A stretch of DNA of 64,000 nt from Pseudothioclava nitratireducens (GTDB lineage: Bacteria > Pseudomonadota > Alphaproteobacteria > Rhodobacterales > Rhodobacteraceae), in NCBI RefSeq assembly GCF_029210495.1, contig NZ_JARGDK010000006.1, positions 1 to 64,000 on the forward strand, in the 5' to 3' direction. Shown in pieces: positions 44,589 through 52,732 of this stretch; the stretch's first letter is position 1, and each line of letters begins with the position of its first letter. The position numbers and the translations under genes are program-made. The notes beneath the pieces were generated by a model. That model saw only the letters and a program-made list of their open reading frames with translations. It did not search any database and was not told where the DNA came from.

Positions 44589-45271
44589 TGCGCCGCCGAA
44601 AGGCCGATCGTGAGCAATTCGGCCGCGTGTTTGAAGCTCTCGGGATCAGCGCTAAGCGCATGGGCCGCGCGCGACACCGCGCTGTCGGCCACCGGCGCAC
44701 CGGAAGCGGTCGGCACCTGTCCCGCGATCTCGGCGAGTTCCGCCTTGAGCGCTTCGCCGTCGCCCTGACCCGCTGCCAGCTCATCCCGGATCGCCTTGAG
44801 CCGCGTGCCATGATCGTCGAGCGCGCCATCGTCGGGGCGGGTCTCGATATAGGTGCGGATCGCCCAGGCCGCCTTCTGACCCAGAACCTCGCCAAAAGCG
44901 GGCATCTTGGTGATGCCGTTCTGGGTCATGCCGTGGCGGAAGCGCTCGATATACCACTCATCGCCATATTCCTCGGCTTCGAGATAGCGCAAATCGGGGG
45001 CGAGACCGCCCGAGACGGCGCCCAGACCATGGCAGCGCGCGCAGTTCTGGTTGAAGCCGGAATCGCCGATCTGAACGGCTTTCGACCAGACCTCGTCCCC
45101 GGCGGCCTCGGCGCGATAGGGGTTTTCGGTCAGCCACTCTTCGCCGACCTCCGGCAGAGCATCGGTATTGACCGCCTGCGGCGCGACATCGCCATGGGCG
45201 AACACCTGCATCGGGGTGATGGTGACCAGCGTCAGCACGCCGATCATCCGGCGGGTACGGGCGTCGAGCAT
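44585..45271 (-). CDS. c-type cytochrome, PedF-like (cytochrome c550)
   Basis: A 228-residue periplasmic monohaem cytochrome. After a signal peptide the mature start HGDVAPQAVNTDALPEVGEEW is typical of PedF, the electron acceptor of PQQ ethanol dehydrogenases. Haem attaches at C77-x2-C80-H81 (NCARCH) and the distal Met lies in ITKMPAFG. An extra C-terminal helical tail of about 80 residues exceeds short cytochromes. It is the first gene of cytochrome-xoxJ, divergent from the NitT/TauT-type importer, and has a GACCAA-type box upstream. Confidence 0.88.
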   Translation of the reverse strand: MLDARTRRMIGVLTLVTITPMQVFAHGDVAPQAVNTDALPEVGEEWLTENPYRAEAAGDEVWSKAVQIGDSGFNQNCARCHGLGAVSGGLAPDLRYLEAEEYGDEWYIERFRHGMTQNGITKMPAFGEVLGQKAAWAIRTYIETRPDDGALDDHGTRLKAIRDELAAGQGDGEALKAELAEIAGQVPTASGAPVADSAVSRAAHALSADPESFKHAAELLTIGLSAAH

Positions 45272-45330
45272 CTTCTCCTCCCTCGTGAAAAGCTCCTTGC
45301 CTCTGGTCTAGCCGCAGCGCAGCACGCCCG

Positions 45331-45397
45331 CCATTCGACCTTGGTATCGGGTCGGGCGGGCCCACGCCGGATCGCTCTACGCCTTTGGTCGAATAGG
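45331..45397. promoter_or_regulatory. paired GACC boxes between cytochrome and importer genes
   Basis: Plus-strand CCATTCGACCTTGG (45331-45344) and minus-strand CCTATTCGACCAAAGG (rev. comp. of 45383-45398) share ATTCGACC and face opposite directions. They resemble boxes before the dehydrogenase (53245) and cytochrome (52733). They may bind the LuxR-type regulator at 55270. A possible -10 (TAGGCT, 45416-45421) for the importer lies downstream. Confidence 0.4.
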
Positions 45398-45469
45398 CGG
45401 GGCGGGGGGCGCGTTCTAGGCTTGGGACGAGGCTCGCGCATCTTTGCTCGTGCGAGTGTGAGGGAGGAT

Positions 45470-46438
45470 ATGATGGCAATCACCACGATGGCCCGCGCGC
45501 TTGGCGCGGCAGTGGCGCTTTGGGCCGGGCTGGCCAGCGCCGAACCGGTTCTCAAACTGGCGACGCTCGAGGGCGGCACGGTGACATGGGAACTCGACAC
45601 GATCACCCATTACGGGCTCGACACGGCGGCGGGGTTCACGCTCGAGGTGATGCCGGTCGCGGGCAAATCCGCATCCAGCGTGGCGCTTCAGGCTGGCGAG
45701 GTGGACGCGATCGTCACCGATTGGCTTTGGGTCGCGCGGATGCGCGCCGAGGGCGAGGATTACCGTTTCATCCCCTATTCGAAATCGGTGGGCGGGCTGG
45801 TTGTGCGCCCCGAGGCGGGGCTGAGCACGCTGGCCGATCTCAAGGGCAAGAAAATCGGCATCGCCGGCGGGCCGCTCGACAAGAGCTGGCTGATCCTTCA
45901 GGCCTGGGCGCAGAAAGAGGCGGGTTTCGATCTGGCCGCCGAGACCGAGCAAGTGTTTGGCGCACCGCCCCTGATCATGGAGGCTGCCCTTTCGGGCGAG
46001 GTCGATGCCGCGATCAATTTCTGGCATTTTCAGGCCAAGATGGAAGCCGCGGGCATGACCACGCTGCTGTCGGTCGCCGAGGCCGCAAGCGATCTGGGGC
46101 TGGACCCCGAGACCCCGCTTCTGGGCTATGTCCTGCGCGGTGATTTCGTCGATCAGAACCCGGACCTCACGGCGGCTCTGGCGGGGGCTTCGCGCGCCGC
46201 CAAGGACAAGCTCGCCACCGATGAGGCGGCGTTCGACCGCTTGCGCCCGATCATGCGTGCGAAATCCGATGCGCAGTTCGAGGCGCTCAAGGCAGGCTAC
46301 CGCGCAGGTATCCCCTCGGCGGCAGCGGTTGATCTCGAGGCTGCGGACCGGATGCTGGGGCTGATGGTGGAACTGGGCGGCGCAAAGCTGATGGGGCCTG
46401 CGCGCACAGTGCCGCCGGGCACGTTCCTGTCTTACTGA
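45470..46438 (+). CDS. NitT/TauT-type ABC substrate-binding protein in the alcohol-oxidation island
   Basis: A 322-residue periplasmic binding protein with signal peptide (to about residue 24, GLASAEPVLKLATLEGGTVTW). The domain resembles SsuA/TauA proteins (VALQAGEVDAIVTDWLWVAR, LKGKKIGIAGGPLDKSW, LSGEVDAAINFWHFQAKM). AGGGAGG precedes the tandem ATG start. With permease and ATPase it forms a complete importer expressed divergently from the PedF-like cytochrome. The ligand is unknown; a compound needed by the dehydrogenase system is an inference from position. Confidence 0.85.
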   Translation: MMAITTMARALGAAVALWAGLASAEPVLKLATLEGGTVTWELDTITHYGLDTAAGFTLEVMPVAGKSASSVALQAGEVDAIVTDWLWVARMRAEGEDYRFIPYSKSVGGLVVRPEAGLSTLADLKGKKIGIAGGPLDKSWLILQAWAQKEAGFDLAAETEQVFGAPPLIMEAALSGEVDAAINFWHFQAKMEAAGMTTLLSVAEAASDLGLDPETPLLGYVLRGDFVDQNPDLTAALAGASRAAKDKLATDEAAFDRLRPIMRAKSDAQFEALKAGYRAGIPSAAAVDLEAADRMLGLMVELGGAKLMGPARTVPPGTFLSY

Positions 46439-46441
46439 CCC

Positions 46442-47260
46442 ATGCGCCTGAGCGGGGTGGATCACAGATCAGGCATCGAGCGCGGCGTGCAGATGCCGCA
46501 GATCGACGCTCCGGGCGTGCCGCGCCCGGTCGCGCTCGTCTCGGTGCTGCTGCTGCTCGGGCTGTGGTGGGCAATCGCGGCGTGGCTTGGCGATCCGCGT
46601 CACGCGCCCGGCCCCGATCTGGTTTTGCCGCGTCTGTGGGAGGGGGTCGTGACCGGCACGATGCTGCCCGATCTGGGGGCGACGCTGGGGCGGGTGGTGA
46701 TCGCCTTTGCCATCGCCATGGGGATCGGCACCGCGCTGGGGCTGCTGCTCGGCGTAATGCCCGCGCTTGATCGCTGGCTTGATCCGTGGCTGACCATTGC
46801 GCTCAACATTCCCGCGCTGGTGACGATCGTGCTGTGCTACCTGTGGATCGGGCTGAACGAAACCGCGGCGATCGCGGCGGTGGCGATCAACAAGATCCCG
46901 ATGGTGGCGGTGATGCTGCGCGAAGGCGCACGAGCGCGCGATCCGGCGCTTGGCGATCTGGCGCGCCTCCACCAGATGCCCGCGCTCGCGCGGCTTCGCC
47001 ATATCCTGCTTCCACAGCTCGCCCCGCATCTGAGCGCCGCCGCAAGAGCCGGTATCGCGCTGATCTGGAAGATCGTTCTCGTCGTCGAATTTCTGGGCCG
47101 TTCCAATGGGATAGGGTTCAGGATTCATCTCGACTTTCAAATGTTCGATATCGCTGGCGTGCTGGCCCATGCGCTGGCCTTCGTGGCCATCATGCTGGCT
47201 GTCGAATGGCTGCTTCTCGCCCCGCTCGCGCGGCGGGCCAACCGCTGGAGGCAGCCATGA
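46442..47260 (+). CDS. NitT/TauT-type ABC permease
   Basis: A 272-residue inner-membrane permease of the BPD_transp_1 type with about six segments, starting with VALVSVLLLLGLWWAIAAWL after a polar N-terminus. The ATPase-contact loop is REGARARDPALGDLARLHQM. It overlaps the ATPase by four bases and follows the binding protein after three bases. A start at 46493 (MPQIDAPGVPRP) would also give a normal length. Confidence 0.88.
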   Translation: MRLSGVDHRSGIERGVQMPQIDAPGVPRPVALVSVLLLLGLWWAIAAWLGDPRHAPGPDLVLPRLWEGVVTGTMLPDLGATLGRVVIAFAIAMGIGTALGLLLGVMPALDRWLDPWLTIALNIPALVTIVLCYLWIGLNETAAIAAVAINKIPMVAVMLREGARARDPALGDLARLHQMPALARLRHILLPQLAPHLSAAARAGIALIWKIVLVVEFLGRSNGIGFRIHLDFQMFDIAGVLAHALAFVAIMLAVEWLLLAPLARRANRWRQP

Positions 47261-47874
47261 TTTCACTCGATCTGCGAAGCAAGGCACATGGCAGGACGCA
47301 GGTCCTCGGGCCAATGCGGATCGAGGTCGCGCCGGGCGAGGTGCTTGGGATCTCCGGCCCGTCGGGCATCGGCAAAAGCACGCTTCTGCGCATCGTCGCA
47401 GGGCTCGACACCCGCTTTGACGGACGGCTCGACGCGCCTGCGGAACGGGCGATGGTGTTTCAGTCGCCCACGCTGCTGCCGTGGCGCAGCGTGTTGGACA
47501 ATATCACCATCCCCACACAATGCCGCCCCGAGGCCGCCCGCGCCATGCTTGCCCGTGTCGGGCTTGCCGGGCATGAGGCGGCTTGGCCCGGTCAGTTGTC
47601 GCTGGGCCAGGCGCGGCGCGTCGCACTGGCGCGCGCTTTCGTCGGAACACCGCGTATGCTCTTGATGGATGAGCCTTTTTCGTCGCTCGACGCGGACCGG
47701 ATCAGCGATCTTCTGACCCTGACCCAGGACCTCATCGCGCAGCATCGACCTGCGGTCATTCTGGCCTCGCACAGCGCCGCCGAACTGGACGCACTGGCAA
47801 CCCGGCGTGCGCATCTAAGTGGCCGGCCGGCCCATCTCGACTATCTCGAAACGCGGCTGCGTGCCGGCTCATAA
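47257..47874 (+). CDS. NitT/TauT-type ABC ATPase
   Basis: A 205-residue ATPase: Walker A GPSGIGKST, Q-loop VFQSPTLLPWRSV, signature LSLGQARRVALARA, Walker B RMLLMDEPFSSLD and switch His in ILASHSAAEL. It is shorter than usual (about 250) at the N-terminal edge and C-terminus but complete in motifs. The 3' end overlaps the convergent exporter permease gene by 34 bases. Confidence 0.88.
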   Translation: MISLDLRSKAHGRTQVLGPMRIEVAPGEVLGISGPSGIGKSTLLRIVAGLDTRFDGRLDAPAERAMVFQSPTLLPWRSVLDNITIPTQCRPEAARAMLARVGLAGHEAAWPGQLSLGQARRVALARAFVGTPRMLLMDEPFSSLDADRISDLLTLTQDLIAQHRPAVILASHSAAELDALATRRAHLSGRPAHLDYLETRLRAGS

Positions 47875-48629
47875 CCCCAGACAGCGAGCCCGAAAAACAC
47901 GATCAAGGCCAACACCGTCCAGCCGAGGGCGGGCAGGTTGAGCTGCCCATAAAGCGCGAACCGGATCAACTCTACCGCGTGGGTGAACGGGTTGACCCGG
48001 CAGAGCCACGCCAGAAACTCCGAGCTTTCCTGCATTTTCCACAGCGGATAGAGGGCCGTGGACAGAAAGAACATCGGGAAGATCACGAAATTCATCACCC
48101 CGGCAAAATTCTCAAGCTGGCGCACGCGCGCTGAAAGCAGGAGCCCCAAGGCGCACAGCATCAACGCGCAAAGGATCAGGGCGGGAAGTGCGGAAATCAC
48201 CCCAATCCACGTAAGCTTTATTCCGTAAAGCGCTGCGATTAAAAGAAAAGCCGCAACCTGAACCAGCCCGACCACCGCGCCCGCCAAAAGCTTTGCGCCC
48301 AGCAGAAACCAACGCGGCAAGGGCGCGGTGAGCAAAAGCCGCATCGCGCCGCTCTCGCGGTCATGGACGAGGCTGAGCGAGCTTTGCATCCCCGAGAACA
48401 GCAAGATCATTCCGCAGAGGCCCGGCAGAATATAGGTCTCGTAGGTGATGTAGGTCTGATACGGCGCGATGATCGAGAGGCCAAGCGCTGCCCGAAAACC
48501 CGCCGCAAAGACCAGAAGCCAGATCAAGGGGCGCACCAACGCGGCGAGGAAACGGGCGCGCTGGCTGAGATACCGGCGTAGCTCGCGCGTCACGATTGCG
48601 CCGACCGCTCGGGCAGGGTGGGCTAGCAT
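47841..48629 (-). CDS. ABC-2 type permease of the PQQ alcohol dehydrogenase system (PedC-like)
   Basis: A 262-residue ABC-2 permease with six membrane segments; RYLSQRARFLAALVRPLIWLL and MQSSLSLVHDRESGAMRLLL match the permease that accompanies PQQ ethanol dehydrogenases (PedC in Pseudomonas). It probably exports a toxic substrate or intermediate, as ABC-2 systems mostly act outward. It overlaps its ATPase gene by seven bases and ends inside the convergent importer ATPase gene. Confidence 0.87.
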   Translation of the reverse strand: MLAHPARAVGAIVTRELRRYLSQRARFLAALVRPLIWLLVFAAGFRAALGLSIIAPYQTYITYETYILPGLCGMILLFSGMQSSLSLVHDRESGAMRLLLTAPLPRWFLLGAKLLAGAVVGLVQVAAFLLIAALYGIKLTWIGVISALPALILCALMLCALGLLLSARVRQLENFAGVMNFVIFPMFFLSTALYPLWKMQESSEFLAWLCRVNPFTHAVELIRFALYGQLNLPALGWTVLALIVFFGLAVWGYEPARSRVSR

Positions 48630-49345
48630 GGCATCGCCCCCGTTTCGCGCAGCATCCAGTCCGACAGTGCACTGCCCGCGCGCAACGCTCCCGCCGTCCC
48701 ATCAGCCTGCAACCGCCCCTGATGCAGCAAGACCACCTGATCCGAGTCGCGGATCTCGTCGCTCAGATGGGTGGCCCAGAGCACCGACACGCCGTGCCCG
48801 GTGAGGTCATGAACATGATCAGTGATCGCGCGGCGGGCAGGCGCATCCAGACCAACAGTCGGCTCGTCAAGGATCAGAAGTGCCGGACGATGCAAGAGCG
48901 CCCGCGCGATTTCCATGCGCCGCCGATGCCCGCCATTGAGATCGCGCACCCGCTCCCGCGCTCGTTCGCGCATGTCCAGACGATCCAGCGCCTCGTCGAT
49001 CCGCTGACTTGAAGTTTTCCGGTCAAGCCCCTGTAAAGACGCAAAATATCGCAGGTTGGACAGGACGCTCAACTCTGCGTCATAGGTTGCGCTTTGAAAC
49101 ACGACCCCGATCTGCGCCAGCGCGGCACGAGGCGCGCGCGCCAGATCGATGCCGCCGATCTCCACCCGTCCGGGGCGCGGACGGATCAACCCGGTCAGGA
49201 CCGAAATCAGCGTCGATTTGCCCGCGCCATTCGGGCCGAGCAACGCTGAGAAACGCCCCCGTGCCACCCGAAACCCGACCCCGTCCAACGCCGACTTGCG
49301 GCCCCAGGCATGGCTCAGATCGCGGATGGCGAGCGCGTCAGTCAA
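48623..49345 (-). CDS. ABC ATPase of the PQQ alcohol dehydrogenase system
   Basis: A 240-residue ATPase partner of the ABC-2 permease. Walker A is GPNGAGKST, the signature NGGHRRRMEIARAL departs from the usual LSGGQ, Walker B is ALLILDEPTVGLD and the switch His is in LWATHL. The modified signature (NGGHRRR) is seen in this exporter class. It overlaps both neighbours, so beta-propeller, cupredoxin-like protein, ATPase and permease are co-expressed. Confidence 0.9.
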   Translation of the reverse strand: MTDALAIRDLSHAWGRKSALDGVGFRVARGRFSALLGPNGAGKSTLISVLTGLIRPRPGRVEIGGIDLARAPRAALAQIGVVFQSATYDAELSVLSNLRYFASLQGLDRKTSSQRIDEALDRLDMRERARERVRDLNGGHRRRMEIARALLHRPALLILDEPTVGLDAPARRAITDHVHDLTGHGVSVLWATHLSDEIRDSDQVVLLHQGRLQADGTAGALRAGSALSDWMLRETGAMPC

Positions 49346-49766
49346 TCGTGATCTCCAGCCGTTGATCGTCGCCGCGCGCGCCCGGTATCTCGAGACTGTA
49401 GCGCCCCGGTTTCACCGCGACGAAGCCAATCTCCATCGTGCCGGGCTGATCGAACTCGACCGAGTGCAAGCCGGTGGGTCGAATCTCCAATCCCTCGATG
49501 ACGATCTCGTCGATCCAGATCGCCCGGAAGAAGTCGCCCCCCTGAAGCCCGATCTCTCCCGAGCCGTCCGAGGTGATCTCAACCTCGTAATAGGCCCCGG
49601 ATTTAAGTGCCCAAGGCCCGCCAAGAGGCTCTCCGACCGACAGGATCATTTCGGGCAGATCGTGTTTGTTCGGACCGGCCAGAAGGCCCGCCGGGGCGGC
49701 ATCGCCATCGGCAACGGCGGGAAGGGCGGCGCAGAGCGCAGCGGCGAGGGTCAGGGAAAATTTCAT
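49338..49766 (-). CDS. exported beta-rich protein, cupredoxin-like without copper ligands
   Basis: A 142-residue periplasmic protein with signal peptide MKFSLTLAAALCAALPAVA. The mature part is beta-rich and ends IGFVAVKPGRYSLEIPG, a pattern like the last strands of cupredoxins. The mature part has no Cys and its single His (HDLPE, HSVEF) positions do not form a copper site, so copper binding is unlikely. It overlaps the ATPase gene by eight bases and follows the beta-propeller after 21. Function unknown; perhaps a chaperone or scaffold of the exporter. Confidence 0.78.
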   Translation of the reverse strand: MKFSLTLAAALCAALPAVADGDAAPAGLLAGPNKHDLPEMILSVGEPLGGPWALKSGAYYEVEITSDGSGEIGLQGGDFFRAIWIDEIVIEGLEIRPTGLHSVEFDQPGTMEIGFVAVKPGRYSLEIPGARGDDQRLEITID

Positions 49767-49787
49767 TGGATCAGGCTCCTGTGCAGA

Positions 49788-50747
49788 TCACGGGGTCGGA
49801 CGGGCGGCTGCGCCCCAGGGAAAGCGCCCGACCTTGATGGATTTGATGGGTTCAAGCGTCGCCAGATCGATCACCGTCACATCGCCCGAGACACCGTTCG
49901 TGGTGAACAGCTTGGTCTGATCGGGCGAGATCGCCATGTGCCAGACGCGCCGCCCGACAAGGATATATCGCTCGACCGCGTAGCTTTGCGCATCGACCAC
50001 AGCGATATGGTTAGCCGGGCCAAGCGCGACAAAAACCTTCGTGGCATCGGGCGAGAATTTCATTCCGACCGGTTGCAGCTTTTCGGCGCGAATATTCGGA
50101 ATTTCGAAACGGATCTTGCCAACCTCTGCCTTTGTTTCCACATCGAACACAGTCACGGTCCCGCCAATCTCGGAACTGACCCAAAGCACCTGCCCGTCAG
50201 GGCTGAACTCGGCATGGCGCGGGCGCGAGTCGACCAGCGAATTCGCCACGATCTTATGCGTCGTGGTGTCGATCCAATGCGCCATGTTGGTGGTTTCGGA
50301 GGTGGTCACCTGAAGCGTCCCATCAGGAGAAATCCCCATGCCTTCAGGCTCGACCCCGACATCAATTTGCGCGACGACCTTGCGGGTCTCGGTATCGACG
50401 ACGGTGGTGATCGCATCATCCTCATTGGCGATGTAGAGAAGGCGGTCATCCGGGGCGATCACGAATTGCTCTGGGTCTTCGCCGGAGGGCAGCTCGTGCA
50501 GGATGTCGCCGGTATCTGGGTCCATGACCTGCACCGCATCCGAGTCGGAGGCGCAGATATAGAGCCGCTTGAAGTCGCGGCTGAAGGTCACCCCGCGCGG
50601 ACGCTCCCCGGTCGGGTAGGTCGCCTTGACCTCCAGCGTGGTGACGTCGATCACGCTGACCGTGTCGTCCATTTCATTCGTCACCCAGATTTCGTCAGCG
50701 GCGGCGGGCAGACTAAGGGCAGTGCAAAGCAGAAGCGTGCGGATCAT
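49788..50747 (-). CDS. PQQ-dependent catabolism-associated beta-propeller protein
   Basis: A 319-residue periplasmic YVTN-type beta-propeller. The signal peptide MIRTLLLCTALSLPAAA is followed by repeats such as WVTNEMDDTVSVIDVTTLEV, YICASDSDAVQVMDPDTGD and LYIANEDDAITTVVDTETRKV, about seven blades. This family is regularly coded beside PQQ alcohol dehydrogenase ABC genes. It contains no haem motif. It overlaps the binding-protein gene by four bases. Confidence 0.9.
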   Translation of the reverse strand: MIRTLLLCTALSLPAAADEIWVTNEMDDTVSVIDVTTLEVKATYPTGERPRGVTFSRDFKRLYICASDSDAVQVMDPDTGDILHELPSGEDPEQFVIAPDDRLLYIANEDDAITTVVDTETRKVVAQIDVGVEPEGMGISPDGTLQVTTSETTNMAHWIDTTTHKIVANSLVDSRPRHAEFSPDGQVLWVSSEIGGTVTVFDVETKAEVGKIRFEIPNIRAEKLQPVGMKFSPDATKVFVALGPANHIAVVDAQSYAVERYILVGRRVWHMAISPDQTKLFTTNGVSGDVTVIDLATLEPIKSIKVGRFPWGAAARPTP

Positions 50748-51916
50748 CGGGTTTCTCCAAAGGCGGTGCAGGGGCTTTCAGGCGCGTCAAAGCCCAGCGT
50801 GTCGAGTTCGGAATTCTGGTGCAAAAAGCCTTCGAGCGGCGCGAGCGCGACCACAGCACGCTCGGTCACAAGCGGGATCGGCTGGCGCATCTGGCCGTTC
50901 CACGCGCGGAAAGACAAAGGCGTGCCGAGGAACCCGGCGAGCCGGAACTCCCCCGAGAGCAGATAGCCGCGCAACCCCTCGGCCTCGCGCGCGCCAGAGC
51001 GCGTCGCCGCCTCGCCAAGCGCGGCGATCGCGGCCCAGCCTGCATAATCGGTCGCGCGCATCTCGCGCCCCGACAGGTCACGGAAGCGGTTTTGCAACTG
51101 CGCCGCACCATGCTGTTCGACGACGCCCGACCAGCCGCGCGGCTGAACGCCCTCGGACCCGGCCAGAGGGCGCGGTTCCCAGGTGTTATAGGCGATGTAG
51201 CGGGCGAAATCGCCGCGCTCATCGGCGACGAGAAGGAGGTCGTGATCGGGCAGGTCCTGCGTGAACAGAGGCACCTCGGCACTCGCCGCACGGCGCATAT
51301 TCGCATCGAACGCCCATGTTTTCTCGCCCTTGATCTCAAAGCCGAACTTGAGGACAGAGGCCCGCAGCGCATCCGCGAATTCGACATCCTCTGGGTAACT
51401 GCCCGCGATCAGCGCGACATCGGTCCAGCGCTTCCAAAGCGCGAACTGCGCCAGCGCATCCGCGCGCATCGCCGTGCTCGGAACCGTGTGCAACATGTTG
51501 GCCCGGCACTCTTCGGCACGCAGGTCGCGCTCGGGCGCGGCGATATTGAAGATGAGCGCATCTTGCGCCTCGGGCAGGTCGGCAAGCGCCAGAAGATCCG
51601 CGGCGGGCGCGTTCACGATCAACACGCGCGCCCCGGTTTCAAGCAGCGCGCGAGCGGCGGGCAGAAATTCTGCCTCGGGCGGCACCTGTGTCACTTCGAG
51701 CCAATAATCGATGCCCGTGAACCGTCCGGTCGTGGCGATGTCCTCAAGACCCAGACGCGCGCCCGCAAGCCCCAGATCCTCGGGCAGGGCGGACATATTC
51801 GACAGCACCGGCGGCTGCGTCACCTGACGCTCGAGATAGTCGAAGCGCAACGCCTCGGCCATGGCCGGGCTGCCAAGCCAAAGGCAAAGCGCCATCATGG
51901 ACCACGCTAACCGCAT
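50744..51916 (-). CDS. ABC substrate-binding protein of the PQQ alcohol dehydrogenase system
   Basis: A 390-residue periplasmic binding protein of the LivJ-like fold with signal peptide MRLAWSMMALCLWLGSPAMA. The sequence (FDYLERQVTQPPVLSNM near the start, VLIVNAPAADLLALAD) matches the branch linked to PQQ alcohol dehydrogenases (PedA-like). The start at 51916 has GGGAGGAG upstream. It is the first gene of binding protein-propeller-cupredoxin-like-ATPase-permease, divergent from the Sel1-like gene, with a strong inverted repeat in between. Confidence 0.88.
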   Translation of the reverse strand: MRLAWSMMALCLWLGSPAMAEALRFDYLERQVTQPPVLSNMSALPEDLGLAGARLGLEDIATTGRFTGIDYWLEVTQVPPEAEFLPAARALLETGARVLIVNAPAADLLALADLPEAQDALIFNIAAPERDLRAEECRANMLHTVPSTAMRADALAQFALWKRWTDVALIAGSYPEDVEFADALRASVLKFGFEIKGEKTWAFDANMRRAASAEVPLFTQDLPDHDLLLVADERGDFARYIAYNTWEPRPLAGSEGVQPRGWSGVVEQHGAAQLQNRFRDLSGREMRATDYAGWAAIAALGEAATRSGAREAEGLRGYLLSGEFRLAGFLGTPLSFRAWNGQMRQPIPLVTERAVVALAPLEGFLHQNSELDTLGFDAPESPCTAFGETR

Positions 51917-51962
51917 CACTCCTCCCGGTATTTTCGCTCCCCGGCTCAACCTGCGGGCGCGG

Positions 51963-51983
51963 GGTCGTAGTCGCAATACGACC
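51963..51983. promoter_or_regulatory. GGTCGTA-N7-TACGACC inverted repeat
   Basis: Perfect seven-base arms GGTCGTA (51963-51969) and TACGACC (51977-51983) are separated by seven bases and followed by AATG. The right arm matches the TACGACCAA/TAAGACCAA boxes before the cytochrome (52733) and dehydrogenase (53245). It lies midway between two divergent operons and is a likely activator site for both. Confidence 0.5.
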
Positions 51984-52030
51984 AATGTCTAGGGCCGGGC
52001 AGCGCCGCCGGGCGCGCCGGTGACGTGGGG

Positions 52031-52046
52031 CTGTGTTAGGCTGGGA
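52031..52046 (+). promoter_or_regulatory. TTAGGCTGGGACGA promoter-like motif before the Sel1-like gene
   Basis: TTAGGCTGGGAC occurs here and, nearly identical, before the response regulator (55224-55237, CTAGGCTGGGACCA) and the importer (45415-45429, CTAGGCTTGGGACGA). The TAGGCT part could be a -10. No -35 is obvious, consistent with activator dependence. Confidence 0.35.
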
Positions 52047-52076
52047 CGAACCCCGTGGCTTCGAAGGGAGGACAAG

Positions 52077-52622
52077 ATGCGTTACTGGATGGTCGCGGCG
52101 CTTGGCGCCTGCATCGCACTGCCCACCTGGGCCGAGGAAGATATTGCCGCACTTGGCGATCTGAACCGCGAGGAACTCTCGCTCAACCGCATGATGGAAA
52201 ATATCGCGCGGGGCGAGACCTCGATGACGACCTGCGCGACGGGGTATTTCATCACCAAATCAGGCCGTCACGGGATGGCGCGCGAGCTGTTCGAGCGCTG
52301 CGCCGAGGACGGCTGGACGGGGGCGATGACATGGATGAGCCAGCTTGACGAGAATGGGCTTGGCGCGCCCTCGGACCCGAAAGCCGCCGCCGAATGGGAC
52401 CGGCGCGCCGCCGAAGCGGGCGATCCGGTCGGGCAATTCAATTTCGGCCTTGATCTGCTGCGCGGGCGCGGCGTGGCGCGTGACGAGGTGGCTGGTCGTG
52501 CCCTCATCGACGAGGCCGCGCGGGCGGGGCTTCCGGTGGCGCGCCGCTTGCAGGGCGCGGATTATGACCTCGACGAGGTCACGCCCGATGCCGATGAATG
52601 GCGCTACATCCCGCTGTCCTGA
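52077..52622 (+). CDS. exported Sel1-like repeat protein
   Basis: A 181-residue periplasmic protein with signal peptide (MRYWMVAALGACIALPTWA). Two to three Sel1-type helical repeats are visible: TGAMTWMSQLDENGLGAPSD, then AEAGDPVGQFNFGLDLLRGRG and DEAARAGLPVARRL. Such repeats usually mediate protein contacts. AGGGAGG precedes the start. It stands between the exporter operon and the cytochrome-dehydrogenase genes, followed by a strong stem-loop. A scaffold role for the oxidation complex is only a guess. Confidence 0.82.
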   Translation: MRYWMVAALGACIALPTWAEEDIAALGDLNREELSLNRMMENIARGETSMTTCATGYFITKSGRHGMARELFERCAEDGWTGAMTWMSQLDENGLGAPSDPKAAAEWDRRAAEAGDPVGQFNFGLDLLRGRGVARDEVAGRALIDEAARAGLPVARRLQGADYDLDEVTPDADEWRYIPLS

Positions 52623-52664
52623 CGGGACCACGGCTCGACAGGGCGCTCGGGGCCCATGTCGCAG

Positions 52665-52709
52665 CGGGCGGCCGGACGCCTCCCTCTTCCAACCTCGTCC
52701 GGCCGCCCG
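52665..52709 (+). terminator. long GC-rich stem-loop after the Sel1-like gene
   Basis: A 14-base-pair perfect stem (52665-52678 with 52696-52709, core GGGCGGCCGGAC) encloses a 17-base loop. No T-run follows, so it may be an RNA-stabilising or Rho-assisted 3' end rather than an intrinsic terminator. It isolates the Sel1-like gene from the cytochrome promoter. Confidence 0.5.
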
Positions 52710-52732
52710 ATATCGCCAGCAAACCCCGCGCC

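Noticed and set aside
45272-45469. Small PQQ precursor gene pqqA in island gaps
   Set aside because: No short frame with the E-x3-Y precursor pattern was found in the intergenic regions of the island.
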